The notes under the pieces: generated by a model
The model's database searches: none
What the model was told of the DNA's origin: nothing
What the model saw: the letters and a program-made list of their open reading frames with translations, nothing else
Part shown: positions 43,980 to 53,064 of the stretch, piece by piece
How the letters are laid out: each line of letters begins with the position of its first letter
Numbering within the stretch: position 1 is the stretch's first letter
Program-made: the position numbers and the translations under genes
Assembly (NCBI RefSeq): GCF_024661895.1
Contig: NZ_CP102453.1
Coordinates: 1-64,000, forward strand
Origin: Fundicoccus culcitae
GTDB lineage: Bacteria > Bacillota > Bacilli > Lactobacillales > Aerococcaceae
DNA: 64,000 nt
Reading direction: 5' to 3'

Positions 43980-45665
43980 TTAGGTTCTAACCCTACGAAA
44001 AATTCCCATTAGAAGAATCGTTAACCAAGTTACTAAAGTAACGATTAAACTGATTTTTTGAATAAATGTCCCCACATAAGTGATTTTCACTTGATGACTG
44101 CCATTGGGAATTTGGATTGTTATGAGCCCTTGTTCATGCATTATTTCAGTTGGTTGGTCGTCTATGAGCACTTCATAACCTACATAAGTTAAATTAGGTA
44201 ATAATACTTTTTCTTGGTCTGAATCAGAAATAAAAAGCCATGTCTGGGATTTATATTCATTAGCGATACGTTCGTGCGTAACGGCTTCACTATGTTGAGG
44301 TAACGCTTGTTTATTTTCTCTTAATGTTTGATAATTTGCCTCAACTGGGATGTATTCTCTGCCGCCTCCGACCGAAGACAGGAAAAAATCTGCATAGTTG
44401 TCATTGGTAATAAAATTCGTCTGAGCTTGATTAAATTGATGGATGATATTACCAGAATAACTCACAGAAGTTATTAAAATAATAAAACTGGTTAATAAAA
44501 ATGATTTGATGACTGACATGTTTTCACTAATTTTAACAGTGGCTAATAAACTAGCTGTAAATGTTAAAATCGTTAGCCAACGCCAGGGAAATTGAATAAT
44601 ACCGAAAATGGACTCTTTGATGATCGACCATGGGAAAAGATTGGTGGCAATTACCATAACGATTAAATTGACTATCGTGAGCGATTTGACCAGCTTTGAT
44701 TGTTGTTTGAAAGAAAAAAACGATACGAGAATGGAAAGTAGTAATAAAATACCTATGTTAGGTTCTAAATTCTCCCATACGGCAGCCGAATTTTTTAAGG
44801 ATCCGATCACTAAATCAGCCATTGAATAATTCAAGGCATCAAACCAAATCCCATTAGCTTGGGAAAAATTGAATGTAATCGATAAAGATTGTTCCAGCAT
44901 GGGTAAAAGCGTAAAGGCACATAAAGCAAAAGCAATCAAGGCTGCTTTGATAATTACGAAAACATGTGTCATCGTCAGTTTATGCTTAACTAATAGATAA
45001 AAACAAACAGCTAGTAAAACAAGAGCAACAATAAAGGTTGTAATTAAGTGCGAGTATAATAACAAAGCCATTCCGATGGCTAAAACAACGCCATGTTTTG
45101 CTTTACCACTTAAGATTTCATAAAAACCCCACAACACTAATGGAATAAAGATGAAGGCTAAAGTTTCACCCAATGCACCTCGTATAAATTGATCTAAGAA
45201 GCGATAAGTTGCCGTGGAGTAGATGATGGCAAATATAAAGGCTTTATTGCTTGACTGGAATACTTTGTTCAGCGCAAGATAAGCTGTAAAAAAAGTAGCC
45301 AGACTAATGAGCAAATGATAAAGGTAAAAACTATTGATATAAGAGAAACCTAGCCATCGCAAGCCAACATAGGGCAAAAGCAAAATAGATGGGTAAAATA
45401 AATCAGCCGCATAGCCATAGCCATTAGCCATGCTAGGGAATATTTTGGGGAAAAAATCACCATTTTGAACAGCAGTAACATAATTTTCAAGGCGTAAACG
45501 ATGAAAGGCAAAATCATCTTGTACAAAAATTCCATCCAATGCGAAAAAGGGAACAAATATCATAATATGTATGAAGATGCCCGTGATGAAGTAAATAAGG
45601 GTTTGATGTTGATAAAATTTTGTTTTTGCGGTTTGTAGAGAGGTTGTTGTGTGAGTAGTAGCCAT
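43980..45665 (-). CDS. Large polytopic membrane protein, GT-C/YfhO-like
   Basis: 561 residues with about twelve membrane segments. The first extracellular loop has DDFAFHRLRLENYVTAVQNGDFFPK and YGYAADLFYPS, the pattern of the membrane proteins called 6-pyruvoyl-tetrahydropterin synthase-related, which resemble GT-C glycosyltransferases; the Asp-Asp is in the usual catalytic place. The C-terminal part (about 435-535) is an extracellular beta-rich domain. Possibly involved in cell-surface glycosylation; no glycan genes lie next to it. Confidence 0.65.
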   Translation of the reverse strand: MATTHTTTSLQTAKTKFYQHQTLIYFITGIFIHIMIFVPFFALDGIFVQDDFAFHRLRLENYVTAVQNGDFFPKIFPSMANGYGYAADLFYPSILLLPYVGLRWLGFSYINSFYLYHLLISLATFFTAYLALNKVFQSSNKAFIFAIIYSTATYRFLDQFIRGALGETLAFIFIPLVLWGFYEILSGKAKHGVVLAIGMALLLYSHLITTFIVALVLLAVCFYLLVKHKLTMTHVFVIIKAALIAFALCAFTLLPMLEQSLSITFNFSQANGIWFDALNYSMADLVIGSLKNSAAVWENLEPNIGILLLLSILVSFFSFKQQSKLVKSLTIVNLIVMVIATNLFPWSIIKESIFGIIQFPWRWLTILTFTASLLATVKISENMSVIKSFLLTSFIILITSVSYSGNIIHQFNQAQTNFITNDNYADFFLSSVGGGREYIPVEANYQTLRENKQALPQHSEAVTHERIANEYKSQTWLFISDSDQEKVLLPNLTYVGYEVLIDDQPTEIMHEQGLITIQIPNGSHQVKITYVGTFIQKISLIVTLVTWLTILLMGIFRRVRT

Positions 45666-45811
45666 CAGAGAGCTCCTTTGTAAAAATAATGATATTTTAT
45701 TTTTAGTTCGTTGAATGCTACCAAAGATTATAACACTAATTGAATCAAATATATCAAGATTGAATTGTTAATTTTAGCAAAAAAGCTTAATAGATTTCCT
45801 TGCCTTGCAAG

Positions 45812-45839
45812 TTGACTGGGTTTAGCTTACAATTAGAAT
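45812..45839 (+). promoter_or_regulatory. Promoter of the ASCH-nth pair
   Basis: TTGACT (45812-45817), 16-bp spacer, TAGAAT (45834-45839), 47 bp before the gene. Confidence 0.6.
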
Positions 45840-45886
45840 TCATGAACACTGTTACCTTAACTTAACGAAAGGGAGGCTTAGACTCA

Positions 45887-46249
45887 ATGAGGTTAACGAT
45901 GAAACTCAATCCAAAACCATTTGAGCAAATAGCAAATGGTTCAAAAACGGTTGAAGTTCGATTAAATGATTTAAAGAGAAGAATGTTGCATTTAGACGAT
46001 GAGATTGTTTTCATTAACACAGCTGATACGACACAAACTTTAACGGTAAAAGTAGTTAACTTGCATCGCTTTAAATCGTTTGAACAGTTATATGAAACAA
46101 TCCCCTTAGAATCGATGGGTTATCATCCCAGTGAAGTAACGGATGCAAAACCAAGTGACATGGAAGAACATTATCCTAAAGATGCGGATTTAGTCAATGG
46201 TGTATTGGCTATTGAAGTCGCACTTTGCGATCCAATCATTTTTGATTAA
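45887..46249 (+). CDS. ASCH domain-containing protein
   Basis: 120 residues, a single ASCH (PUA-like) domain, probably binding RNA or a modified nucleotide. Typical N-terminus MKLNPKPFEQIANGSKTVEVRLND. ATG 45887 is used; ATG 45899 is also possible. GGGAGG upstream. 22 bp before nth, likely one transcript. Confidence 0.82.
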   Translation: MRLTMKLNPKPFEQIANGSKTVEVRLNDLKRRMLHLDDEIVFINTADTTQTLTVKVVNLHRFKSFEQLYETIPLESMGYHPSEVTDAKPSDMEEHYPKDADLVNGVLAIEVALCDPIIFD

Positions 46250-46271
46250 CTAAAGAAAAGGGGACATAAGT

Positions 46272-46895
46272 ATGATGACTAAAAAGAAAATGGTTTATGC
46301 TTTAGATCAAATGGCTAAATTAATACCAAATGCTGAAACAGAATTGAAGTATTCGAATACTTATGAACTCCTTATCGCAGTTATGTTGAGTGCACAAACA
46401 ACGGATAAAGCAGTTAATAAAGTGACACCGAAACTGTTTGAACGTTATCCAACACCGCAAGCTCTGGCAGAATCATCCGCTCAAGAAATTGAGCCCTATA
46501 TTCAAACCATTGGTCTCTATCGTAATAAAGCTAAATTTGTTTATCAAACAGGTGTACGACTAGTGGAAGCTTTCAATGGAGAAGTACCCAATAATCGGAA
46601 AGATTTGGAATCATTACCTGGGGTTGGACGTAAAACCGCCAATGTCATATTGAGTGTGGCCTTTGATAAACCAGCCATTGCTGTCGATACACATGTATCT
46701 AGAGTGAGTAAACGCTTAGGTATTGTTTCTGAGGATGCGACACTCAGGCAAGTAGAAGATGCATTAATGGATTTAATCCCTGAAGAACGTTGGGGTGAAG
46801 CTCACCAGTTGCTTGTTTTGTTTGGAAGATATTATTGTACGGCACGAAGTCCAAAATGTAGCGAATATTTAAATTTTGATGCATTTATTGAATGA
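46272..46895 (+). CDS. nth: Endonuclease III, lacking two Fe-S cluster cysteines
   Basis: DNA glycosylase/AP lyase that removes oxidised pyrimidines. 207 residues; HhH motif LPGVGRKTANV with the catalytic Lys, and VDTHVSRVSKRLG with the catalytic Asp. The normal C-terminus has four cysteines (C-x6-C-x2-C-x5-C) holding a 4Fe-4S cluster; here CTARSPKCSEY has the first two, the third is replaced by Tyr and the chain ends without the fourth. No frameshift restores them. So it is either cluster-free or unstable. Confidence 0.9.
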   Translation: MMTKKKMVYALDQMAKLIPNAETELKYSNTYELLIAVMLSAQTTDKAVNKVTPKLFERYPTPQALAESSAQEIEPYIQTIGLYRNKAKFVYQTGVRLVEAFNGEVPNNRKDLESLPGVGRKTANVILSVAFDKPAIAVDTHVSRVSKRLGIVSEDATLRQVEDALMDLIPEERWGEAHQLLVLFGRYYCTARSPKCSEYLNFDAFIE

Positions 46896-46913
46896 TTATT
46901 ATTTGTATGAATA

Positions 46914-46957
46914 AAAACACCGTAAGAATCTCGTTTTAATGGTTCTTACGGTGTTTT
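46914..46957. terminator. Bidirectional terminator between nth and the ABC-2 operon
   Basis: Perfect 15-bp arms AAAACACCGTAAGAA (46914-46928) and TTCTTACGGTGTTTT (46943-46957). Confidence 0.9.
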
Positions 46958-46989
46958 GTTTATTCACCTAGGGTAATCCACTAATCTCA

Positions 46990-47766
46990 TTATGATCCTG
47001 TTGACTGGTAATGTTTCATGCCCTGCTTCCAAAGAAAAGCTACAGGAATAATAAATAAATTAGCTAACAGAGGAACTATGCTTAGCCATTTATTATCAGA
47101 ACGATTTGTTAAATAGAGTAGGGGATAATATTGAACAAGCGCAATCGGAACAATATAAGTAAAAAATTTCAGTACGTATTCTCCATAGATGGCTAAGGGA
47201 TACTGCCCGAATTCACGTCCACCATCAGTTAAAATATTCAGCACTTCTAAACCTTCTAAAGTAAAAAAAGATATAGCTGCTCCTAATACAAATAAAGAAG
47301 CAAATAATGTGGTTCCGCAAAGAATCATTAATACTAACGTAAGAACTTTACTAACCGTCCACACAATTGAAATAGTTGGCATAATATAAATAAATATTAA
47401 GATTGATTGGATGATGCGTCCAATTCGTGTGAGTTCAATAGTAGAACCTAAAACTTGCAAAATTGGATGGCGTGGTCTGACTAAAATGCGGTCAAACTCA
47501 CCATTGCCAATAATCTGACTAAAGGTATCAAAACCTCTAAAGATTGCCTCAGCTAAAGCATAACTTAAGCTGATAATCGCGAAACAAAGCAATATTTCTT
47601 CTAGGGTAAAATCGTAAACTAGTTTGAAGCGATTCATTAAAAAGTATATTCCTATAACAGAAGTAAAGGTTGCGAGAAATTGCCCTAATGTTAACAGAAA
47701 AAACGAGCCCTTATGTTGGAGTTGACTTTTCAAATGAATCCGAAAATATTTCCAGTAAAGTGACAC
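46990..47766 (-). CDS. ABC-2 family permease (COG3694 type)
   Basis: 258 residues with about six membrane segments, of the ABC-2 family permeases that occur as a pair with a COG4586-type ATPase. The cytoplasmic loop FRGFDTFSQIIGNGEFDRILVRPRHP is characteristic. It is the last gene of a three-gene minus-strand operon, 3 bp after the other permease. The exported substrate of these systems is not established. Confidence 0.82.
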   Translation of the reverse strand: MSLYWKYFRIHLKSQLQHKGSFFLLTLGQFLATFTSVIGIYFLMNRFKLVYDFTLEEILLCFAIISLSYALAEAIFRGFDTFSQIIGNGEFDRILVRPRHPILQVLGSTIELTRIGRIIQSILIFIYIMPTISIVWTVSKVLTLVLMILCGTTLFASLFVLGAAISFFTLEGLEVLNILTDGGREFGQYPLAIYGEYVLKFFTYIVPIALVQYYPLLYLTNRSDNKWLSIVPLLANLFIIPVAFLWKQGMKHYQSTGS

Positions 47767-47769
47767 TTC

Positions 47770-48555
47770 TTAGCCTCCTTGTATGACAATCTGTTTTAGT
47801 GCTATTTTCATAAAGGAATGACCTAATAAAAATAAAACGACAAACCACAATAATTGTAATCCAAGATAGGACCAATCGGTGATATCCCCACTGTAAATTC
47901 TAAAAGGAATGTTTTGCATAAGACCAAACGGTGAGCGTTCAATGACGGTTTGCCATTCAGTAGGAAAAAAAGGTAAGGGTATAACGCCACCAGTTAAAAA
48001 TTCACCTACAACGACGACAAACATACGAATTCCCGTTGCAGAAAGGGTGAAGATAGCCGAAATATGAACTAACATAGTTATGGAAACAACTAAAAGTGTT
48101 GCTAAAAACAGGGATAACATAAATGGACCAAGATTAACCGGTAAGCTAAGTCCATAAGGTTGAGGTATAATGAAGGCAACCATTAACGTCGGAGCAAATC
48201 TAAGCAAGGTTCTAGCAACTCTATTAGCTAAACTTCGAATGAACCAATAATTATATAAATCCAAAGGTCGAGCCAGTTCATAAGCCAGTTGACCATTAGC
48301 CACTGAAGTAAATAATTCATTATCATAAATCCATAAGGCAAACAAATTCAATAAGGCTTGTTGTAACCAAATATAATCAGTTAATGCACTAAACGACATG
48401 GGGAAAGCATTTGGATTCGTGTCATAAAAAGCTTTATACATCAAAATTGACAGAAAGCCCCAGGCAAATTGGGTTACTACTCCAGCCAAAGCAGCGGTTC
48501 GAAATTGAATGCTTGACAGAAACCTAATTTTGAAAATAGCTAATCCTCGCTTCAT
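47770..48555 (-). CDS. ABC-2 family permease (COG4587 type)
   Basis: 261 residues, about six membrane segments; loop VANGQLAYELARPLDLYNYWF corresponds to the one in its partner (NGEFDRILVRP). The start overlaps the ATPase gene by 4 bases. Forms a heteromeric channel with the next permease. Confidence 0.82.
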   Translation of the reverse strand: MKRGLAIFKIRFLSSIQFRTAALAGVVTQFAWGFLSILMYKAFYDTNPNAFPMSFSALTDYIWLQQALLNLFALWIYDNELFTSVANGQLAYELARPLDLYNYWFIRSLANRVARTLLRFAPTLMVAFIIPQPYGLSLPVNLGPFMLSLFLATLLVVSITMLVHISAIFTLSATGIRMFVVVVGEFLTGGVIPLPFFPTEWQTVIERSPFGLMQNIPFRIYSGDITDWSYLGLQLLWFVVLFLLGHSFMKIALKQIVIQGG

Positions 48556-49526
48556 AATTGATATTCCTTATATAAATTCAGTACTAATTCATCTGTTGTT
48601 GGCTGATTGATTGTCGCTGAATAGATATCTAAGTGTTGAGCAATAATTTGGATAGCTTCAGTTGCGGATAAGCGATTAAAATCATAATCAAAATGATAGG
48701 TATGACCTATTTGGTTTTTTAACGTAATGCCTTTTTGATTTTCCCAGCTACCTGATTGAGCTTGTGCAACAATCGTTTGTGATTGGATACTTTGATGTTT
48801 TAATTCTGTTAAACTACCATCTAAAAGAACGTGCCCATTTCCGATTAAAAGAACGCGTTCAGTTAAAGCTTCAATATCTTGCATATCATGGGTTGTTAAT
48901 ATGACCGTCGTTTGTGACGATTGATTCAATTGTTTGATAAAATTGCGAACGGCTAGTTTTGACTGTGCGTCTAAGCCAATCGTCGGCTCATCTAAAAATA
49001 AAATGCTAGGTTGATGCAGAAGCGAGGCAGCTAGTTCGCAGCGCATACGTTGACCTAAGCTTAATTGTCTAACCGGTGTTTCTAATAGGTCTCCCAGCAT
49101 TAGTTGGTCAGATAAGTCGTTGAGTGTTATTTTATAGGCTCTTTGATCAAGTTTATAAATATCACGCAGCAGTTCAAAGGAATCAATAACAGGGACTTCC
49201 CACCAAAGTTGTGAACGTTGTCCAAAAACGACACCAATATTACGAACATGCTCTTGACGATCTTTCCATGGGGTCAAACCATTTATCAAACACTCGCCAC
49301 TGTCTGGGGTTAAAATTCCACTCATTACTTTGATCGTGCTACTTTTTCCAGCCCCATTAGGTCCAATATAGCCGACAATTTCACCTTTACGAATCGTAAA
49401 AGAAACATCTACTAGGGCATTGACAAGAACAGTTTCCTTTTTGAATAAAGCTTTCGTAGCGTTCCAAATTCCCGCTTGACGTTTTGCAATCTTGTAGGAT
49501 TTGTTAATGTTGTTAAGTTCAATCAC
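48552..49526 (-). CDS. ABC transporter ATP-binding protein (COG4586 type)
   Basis: 324 residues. Walker A GPNGAGKSS, signature LSLGQRMR, Walker B ILFLDEPTIGLD, H-loop TTHDMQD. The family-specific N-terminal region (KIAKRQAGIWNATKALFKKE) precedes the Walker A motif. First gene of the exporter trio; GGAGGG stands before its ATG. Confidence 0.88.
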   Translation of the reverse strand: MIELNNINKSYKIAKRQAGIWNATKALFKKETVLVNALVDVSFTIRKGEIVGYIGPNGAGKSSTIKVMSGILTPDSGECLINGLTPWKDRQEHVRNIGVVFGQRSQLWWEVPVIDSFELLRDIYKLDQRAYKITLNDLSDQLMLGDLLETPVRQLSLGQRMRCELAASLLHQPSILFLDEPTIGLDAQSKLAVRNFIKQLNQSSQTTVILTTHDMQDIEALTERVLLIGNGHVLLDGSLTELKHQSIQSQTIVAQAQSGSWENQKGITLKNQIGHTYHFDYDFNRLSATEAIQIIAQHLDIYSATINQPTTDELVLNLYKEYQL

Positions 49527-49592
49527 GGTAACCCTCCTTTACCTACTTTTGGAGATACAATTATAGCTTAATCTTGTTTCAAAAACCACTCT

Positions 49593-49633
49593 AAAAAACC
49601 AACCATTCATATCTTATAAACGGTTGGTTTTTT
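49593..49633. terminator. Terminator of the glutathionyl-hydroquinone reductase-like gene
   Basis: Perfect 12-bp arms AAAAAACCAACC (49593-49604) and GGTTGGTTTTTT (49622-49633); works for the minus-strand gene ending at 49703. Confidence 0.85.
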
Positions 49634-49702
49634 ACTTTAATAAATAATCCCATAGCTAAATAACCCTATCATCGCAGATAGCAAAGATATGTAGTCAAAA
49701 AA

Positions 49703-50662
49703 TCAATCTAGTGACCAGTCGATGTCTGGTCCTTTTGGAATAATTCCATTCGGGTTAATAGTAGGATGGCTGGCGTAATAATGTGTTTGAATGTGTTTAA
49801 AATTGACGGTTTCTTTTACGCCTGGGAAATGATAAAGTTCCCGCGCATATCGCCAAAGATTAGGGTAGTCAACTAATTGCTTCTTATTACATTTAAAGTG
49901 ACCAAAATAGACAGGATCAAAACGTACAAGGGTTGTAAATAAGCGCCAATCGGCTTCTGTAATTTGGTCTCCAACCAGATAAGGCTGTTTGCCTAAAAGT
50001 TCTTCAAGTTCATCCAATGTATTAAATAAGTTATCAAAGGCTTCTTCATAAACAACTTGTTTAGTTGCAAAACCAGCTTTATAGACACCGTTGTTAACAT
50101 TATCATAGACTTTTGCATTGATAGCATCTATTTGGTCTAATAAGGGTTCTGGGCTATAGTCTCCTTCTTTAGCTCCTATTTCATCAAAGGCTGAATTTAA
50201 CATACGCAGAATTTCAGCTGATTCATTATTAACAATGGTTGCTTGCTTTTTATCCCATAAAACAGGGACCGTGACACGACCTGAATAATTAGGATCAGCA
50301 GCTAAATACACTTGATAAAGATAATCCGCTTGATTAATTGGATCGGCAATTACACCATCCATTGGTTCAAACGTCCAACCGTTTTCGAGCATGATTGGAT
50401 TGACAACGGAAACAGAAATCATATCTTCTAACCCTTTGATTTGACGCATAATTAATGTTCGATGCGCCCAAGGACAGGCATAGGAAACATACAGGTGATA
50501 TCTGCCTGATTCGGCTTTAAAACCACCTTCACCACTGGGACCTGGGCTACCATCTTTCGTTACCCAATTTCTAAATTGTGAATCTTTACGAACAAATCTT
50601 CCCCCGGTCGTTTTCGTATCATACCATTGATCCTTCCATTCACCATTAACAAGTAATCCCAT
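49703..50662 (-). CDS. Glutathionyl-hydroquinone reductase/Xi-class glutathione transferase-like protein
   Basis: 319 residues of the ECM4/YqjG family. The active-site motif is YVSYACPWAHRT with the catalytic Cys; the C-terminal all-helical domain has QITEADWRLFTTLVRFDPVYFGHFKCN, a family mark. These enzymes reduce glutathionyl or other thiol adducts of quinones. Divergent from a ring-cleaving dioxygenase gene, which fits a quinone-detoxification unit. Which thiol it uses in this organism is unknown. Confidence 0.9.
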   Translation of the reverse strand: MGLLVNGEWKDQWYDTKTTGGRFVRKDSQFRNWVTKDGSPGPSGEGGFKAESGRYHLYVSYACPWAHRTLIMRQIKGLEDMISVSVVNPIMLENGWTFEPMDGVIADPINQADYLYQVYLAADPNYSGRVTVPVLWDKKQATIVNNESAEILRMLNSAFDEIGAKEGDYSPEPLLDQIDAINAKVYDNVNNGVYKAGFATKQVVYEEAFDNLFNTLDELEELLGKQPYLVGDQITEADWRLFTTLVRFDPVYFGHFKCNKKQLVDYPNLWRYARELYHFPGVKETVNFKHIQTHYYASHPTINPNGIIPKGPDIDWSLD

Positions 50663-50695
50663 CTAATCTTCCTCTCTGATCAGTTTGATAACTTA

Positions 50696-50724
50696 AGTAT
50701 ACAAATGAATAGCATTTCATGCAA
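50696..50724 (-). promoter_or_regulatory. Promoter of the glutathione transferase-like gene
   Basis: Minus strand: TTGCAT (50724-50719), 17-bp spacer, TATACT (50701-50696). Confidence 0.6.
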
Positions 50725-50746
50725 AGTATTCGCTGAAACTTTTACT

Positions 50747-50776
50747 AAGGAGGGGAAAATGATAAGATGTAATTAA
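50747..50776 (+). other. Possible five-codon leader ORF with strong ribosome binding site
   Basis: AAGGAGGGG (50747-50755) is followed by ATG ATA AGA TGT AAT TAA (50759-50776; peptide MIRCN). It lies 30 bp before the dioxygenase gene. The end overlaps a small dyad ATGTA/TACAT (50767-50781). Could be a regulatory leader peptide or chance. Confidence 0.25.
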
Positions 50777-50806
50777 TACATTTTTGAAAATAAATAGGAG
50801 GACATT

Positions 50807-51769
50807 ATGATTAGCCAACATCATCATATTTCAATGTTTTCACATAATTTAAAGGATACAGATTATTTTTATACACATATTCTGGGTATGAGAAGAGTAA
50901 AAATCTCAGTTAATCAAAATTTACCAACCATGTACCATGTATTTTATGGCGATCGTTTAGGTAGCTCTGGAAATGATTTGACATTTTTCGATTATTCTAA
51001 AGCGGAAGCTAAAAGACCAGGGACAAATGCACATACTTCCGTTGGTTTATTAGTTGCAAATAAGGACGCTTTAGATTATTGGTCACAACGCTTGGATGCT
51101 TATAATGTTCTCAATGAAAAAGAAGATTATTTTGGGGAGGAAACACTTAAAGTCATTGACCCAAGTGGAGTCATACTACGTTTATTCATTAATGCAGATG
51201 GCTACTTATATCAAGACTGGGAACCATGGGATCAAAATGATATTAATCCAGCTTTTTTAATTCAAGGAATGGGCCCCGTCGAAATAACGGTTCGCGATAA
51301 AGAAGCTTTAATCCAAACCTTAACGTCATTATTTGATTATAAAGTGGTAACAAATACCGATATCTTTGCACGTTTACGTCCAAAGATGGATTCAATTTTT
51401 GGCGAGATTAATATAATAGAAAAAGCAGGAAGAATTGAAAAAGCTGGGTATGGAACAATTCATCATTTAGCTATTTATTTAGAAGCCGATTCATTAGCAA
51501 AGATTGAAATTGATTTAAAAGCGGCTGGATTCAAACCAAGCGTGTATGATCGTTATTATTTTTCAAGTTTATATTTTAGAGATCATAATGGTGTTATGTT
51601 TGAAGTAGTGGCAAAAAATGAAGCTGGCTTTTTGACTGATACGGAGGAAGCACTTTTAGGTAAACAGTTAGATTTGCCTCCATTTTTAGAAGGAAAACGT
51701 CAAGAAATAGAAGATGCGTTAGCACCCATTCAAAGCTGGGTTAGCGATGATGTAACTGCATCGGATTAA
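50807..51769 (+). CDS. Ring-cleaving dioxygenase (VOC family, MhqO-like)
   Basis: 320 residues with two VOC/glyoxalase modules (about 4-125 and 155-285); metal ligands are in HHHISMFSHN and the matching second-module positions (IHHLAIYLEA, FEVVAKNEAG). Related proteins are hydroquinone-specific dioxygenases of quinone stress regulons (MhqR in Bacillus); no clear MhqR box was found. AGGAGG site. Divergent from the glutathione transferase-like gene. Confidence 0.87.
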   Translation: MISQHHHISMFSHNLKDTDYFYTHILGMRRVKISVNQNLPTMYHVFYGDRLGSSGNDLTFFDYSKAEAKRPGTNAHTSVGLLVANKDALDYWSQRLDAYNVLNEKEDYFGEETLKVIDPSGVILRLFINADGYLYQDWEPWDQNDINPAFLIQGMGPVEITVRDKEALIQTLTSLFDYKVVTNTDIFARLRPKMDSIFGEINIIEKAGRIEKAGYGTIHHLAIYLEADSLAKIEIDLKAAGFKPSVYDRYYFSSLYFRDHNGVMFEVVAKNEAGFLTDTEEALLGKQLDLPPFLEGKRQEIEDALAPIQSWVSDDVTASD

Positions 51770-51797
51770 GTTGTTTAATAATGAAGGGGGAGTTTTA

Positions 51798-53018
51798 TTG
51801 AAGAAAAATGAAAAAATTACCATTTTTAACATAGTTTTAGTCATGATTGGCCTTTTAATTATCATTCATTGGAGCACTATAATTGGTTATATTGGTGTCA
51901 TTTGGACCGTGATTTTTCCAGTCATTTTAGGAGGAATGATCGCTTTTGTTATTAATTTATTGATGAAGCGCATTGAAAACATTTTATATCCTAATTATAA
52001 AAACAAATTAGCCGAGGTAACGCGGCGACCGTTGGCAATTCTATTATCATTTGCTATTATTTTATTGGTCATTAGCGTCATTGTTATGCTAGTTGTTCCT
52101 CAGCTTATTTCGGCAGTATCAACGTTGGTAGATGTTTTACCAGAAGTCGTTGCCAATTTAGTGTCGTGGTTAGAAGGACAAGAAGATTTAATACCGATCA
52201 TTAATGAATATACTTCAAATATTGATTGGCAATCGATATTGTCGGATATCATCTCAGCTGGGAATGAAGTATTCCAACGGATTGCTAGTTCATCCGTGTC
52301 TATACTTACAACTTCTGTTAGTGCAGTGACCAATATTGTTTTAGCCCTCATGTTTAGCTTATATATTTTAATGTCAAAAGAAAAATTAGGTCAACAATTC
52401 AATGATATGCTAGAGGCTTATTTGCCTACCGGTGTTAGAAATTTGGTATTGAATATTTTTACTTTAATGAATTATATTTTTTCTAAGTTTATTTCTGGGA
52501 CAGTTATCGAAGCCGTTATTTTAGGCTTATTAGTCACAATCGGTTTATCTATTTTACAAATTCCTTACGCAACGATGTTAGGTGTTTTGCAGGGAACCTT
52601 AGCCTTCATTCCAATGATTGGCGCTTTTGTGGCTGGTGCGGTCGGTTTTATTATCTTATTATCCGTTTCTCCCACTCAAGCCGTTGTATTTCTAATATTT
52701 GTCATTATTGTCCAACAATTAGAAGGCGATTTTATTTATCCGAGGGTTGTTGGGGATTCCATTGGTTTACCGGGTATGTGGGTTCTATTTGCGGTTACAA
52801 TTGGTGGCGGACTATTTGGAATCACTGGGATGCTAATAGGTGTTCCTACCGTGGCAACTATTTATAGTTTGATTGAGATTGATATCCGCTATCGCAAACA
52901 AGTTAAGAAAAGCTTGGTTAATGACAATCGATTAGATAAGAATAAAACAGAAATTAAATTATTAAATCCTTTGCGAAAAGAATTATTAACGGCTACAGAA
53001 ATTAAAGCATTACAATAA
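51798..53018 (+). CDS. AI-2E family transporter
   Basis: 406 residues, about eight membrane segments, of the AI-2E/PerM family. Typical blocks: long second segment region, SGTVIEAVILGLLVTIGLSIL, ATMLGVLQGTLAFIPMIG and GDSIGLPGMWVLFAVTIGG. TTG 51798 is chosen because GGGGGAG precedes it; an upstream in-frame TTG at 51771 lacks a site. 28 bp after the dioxygenase, possibly cotranscribed. Transported substrate uncertain. Confidence 0.87.
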   Translation: MKKNEKITIFNIVLVMIGLLIIIHWSTIIGYIGVIWTVIFPVILGGMIAFVINLLMKRIENILYPNYKNKLAEVTRRPLAILLSFAIILLVISVIVMLVVPQLISAVSTLVDVLPEVVANLVSWLEGQEDLIPIINEYTSNIDWQSILSDIISAGNEVFQRIASSSVSILTTSVSAVTNIVLALMFSLYILMSKEKLGQQFNDMLEAYLPTGVRNLVLNIFTLMNYIFSKFISGTVIEAVILGLLVTIGLSILQIPYATMLGVLQGTLAFIPMIGAFVAGAVGFIILLSVSPTQAVVFLIFVIIVQQLEGDFIYPRVVGDSIGLPGMWVLFAVTIGGGLFGITGMLIGVPTVATIYSLIEIDIRYRKQVKKSLVNDNRLDKNKTEIKLLNPLRKELLTATEIKALQ

Positions 53019-53024
53019 CTATCG

Positions 53025-53059
53025 AAAAGGCTAAGCAAATAGTATCTGCTTAGCCTTTT
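53025..53059. terminator. Bidirectional terminator between convergent genes
   Basis: Perfect 13-bp arms AAAAGGCTAAGCA (53025-53037) and TGCTTAGCCTTTT (53047-53059). Confidence 0.9.
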
Positions 53060-53064
53060 TGTCA

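Noticed and set aside
50663-50806. MhqR operator
   Set aside because: No match to the long ATCTCGAATTCGAGAT-type palindrome known for MhqR.
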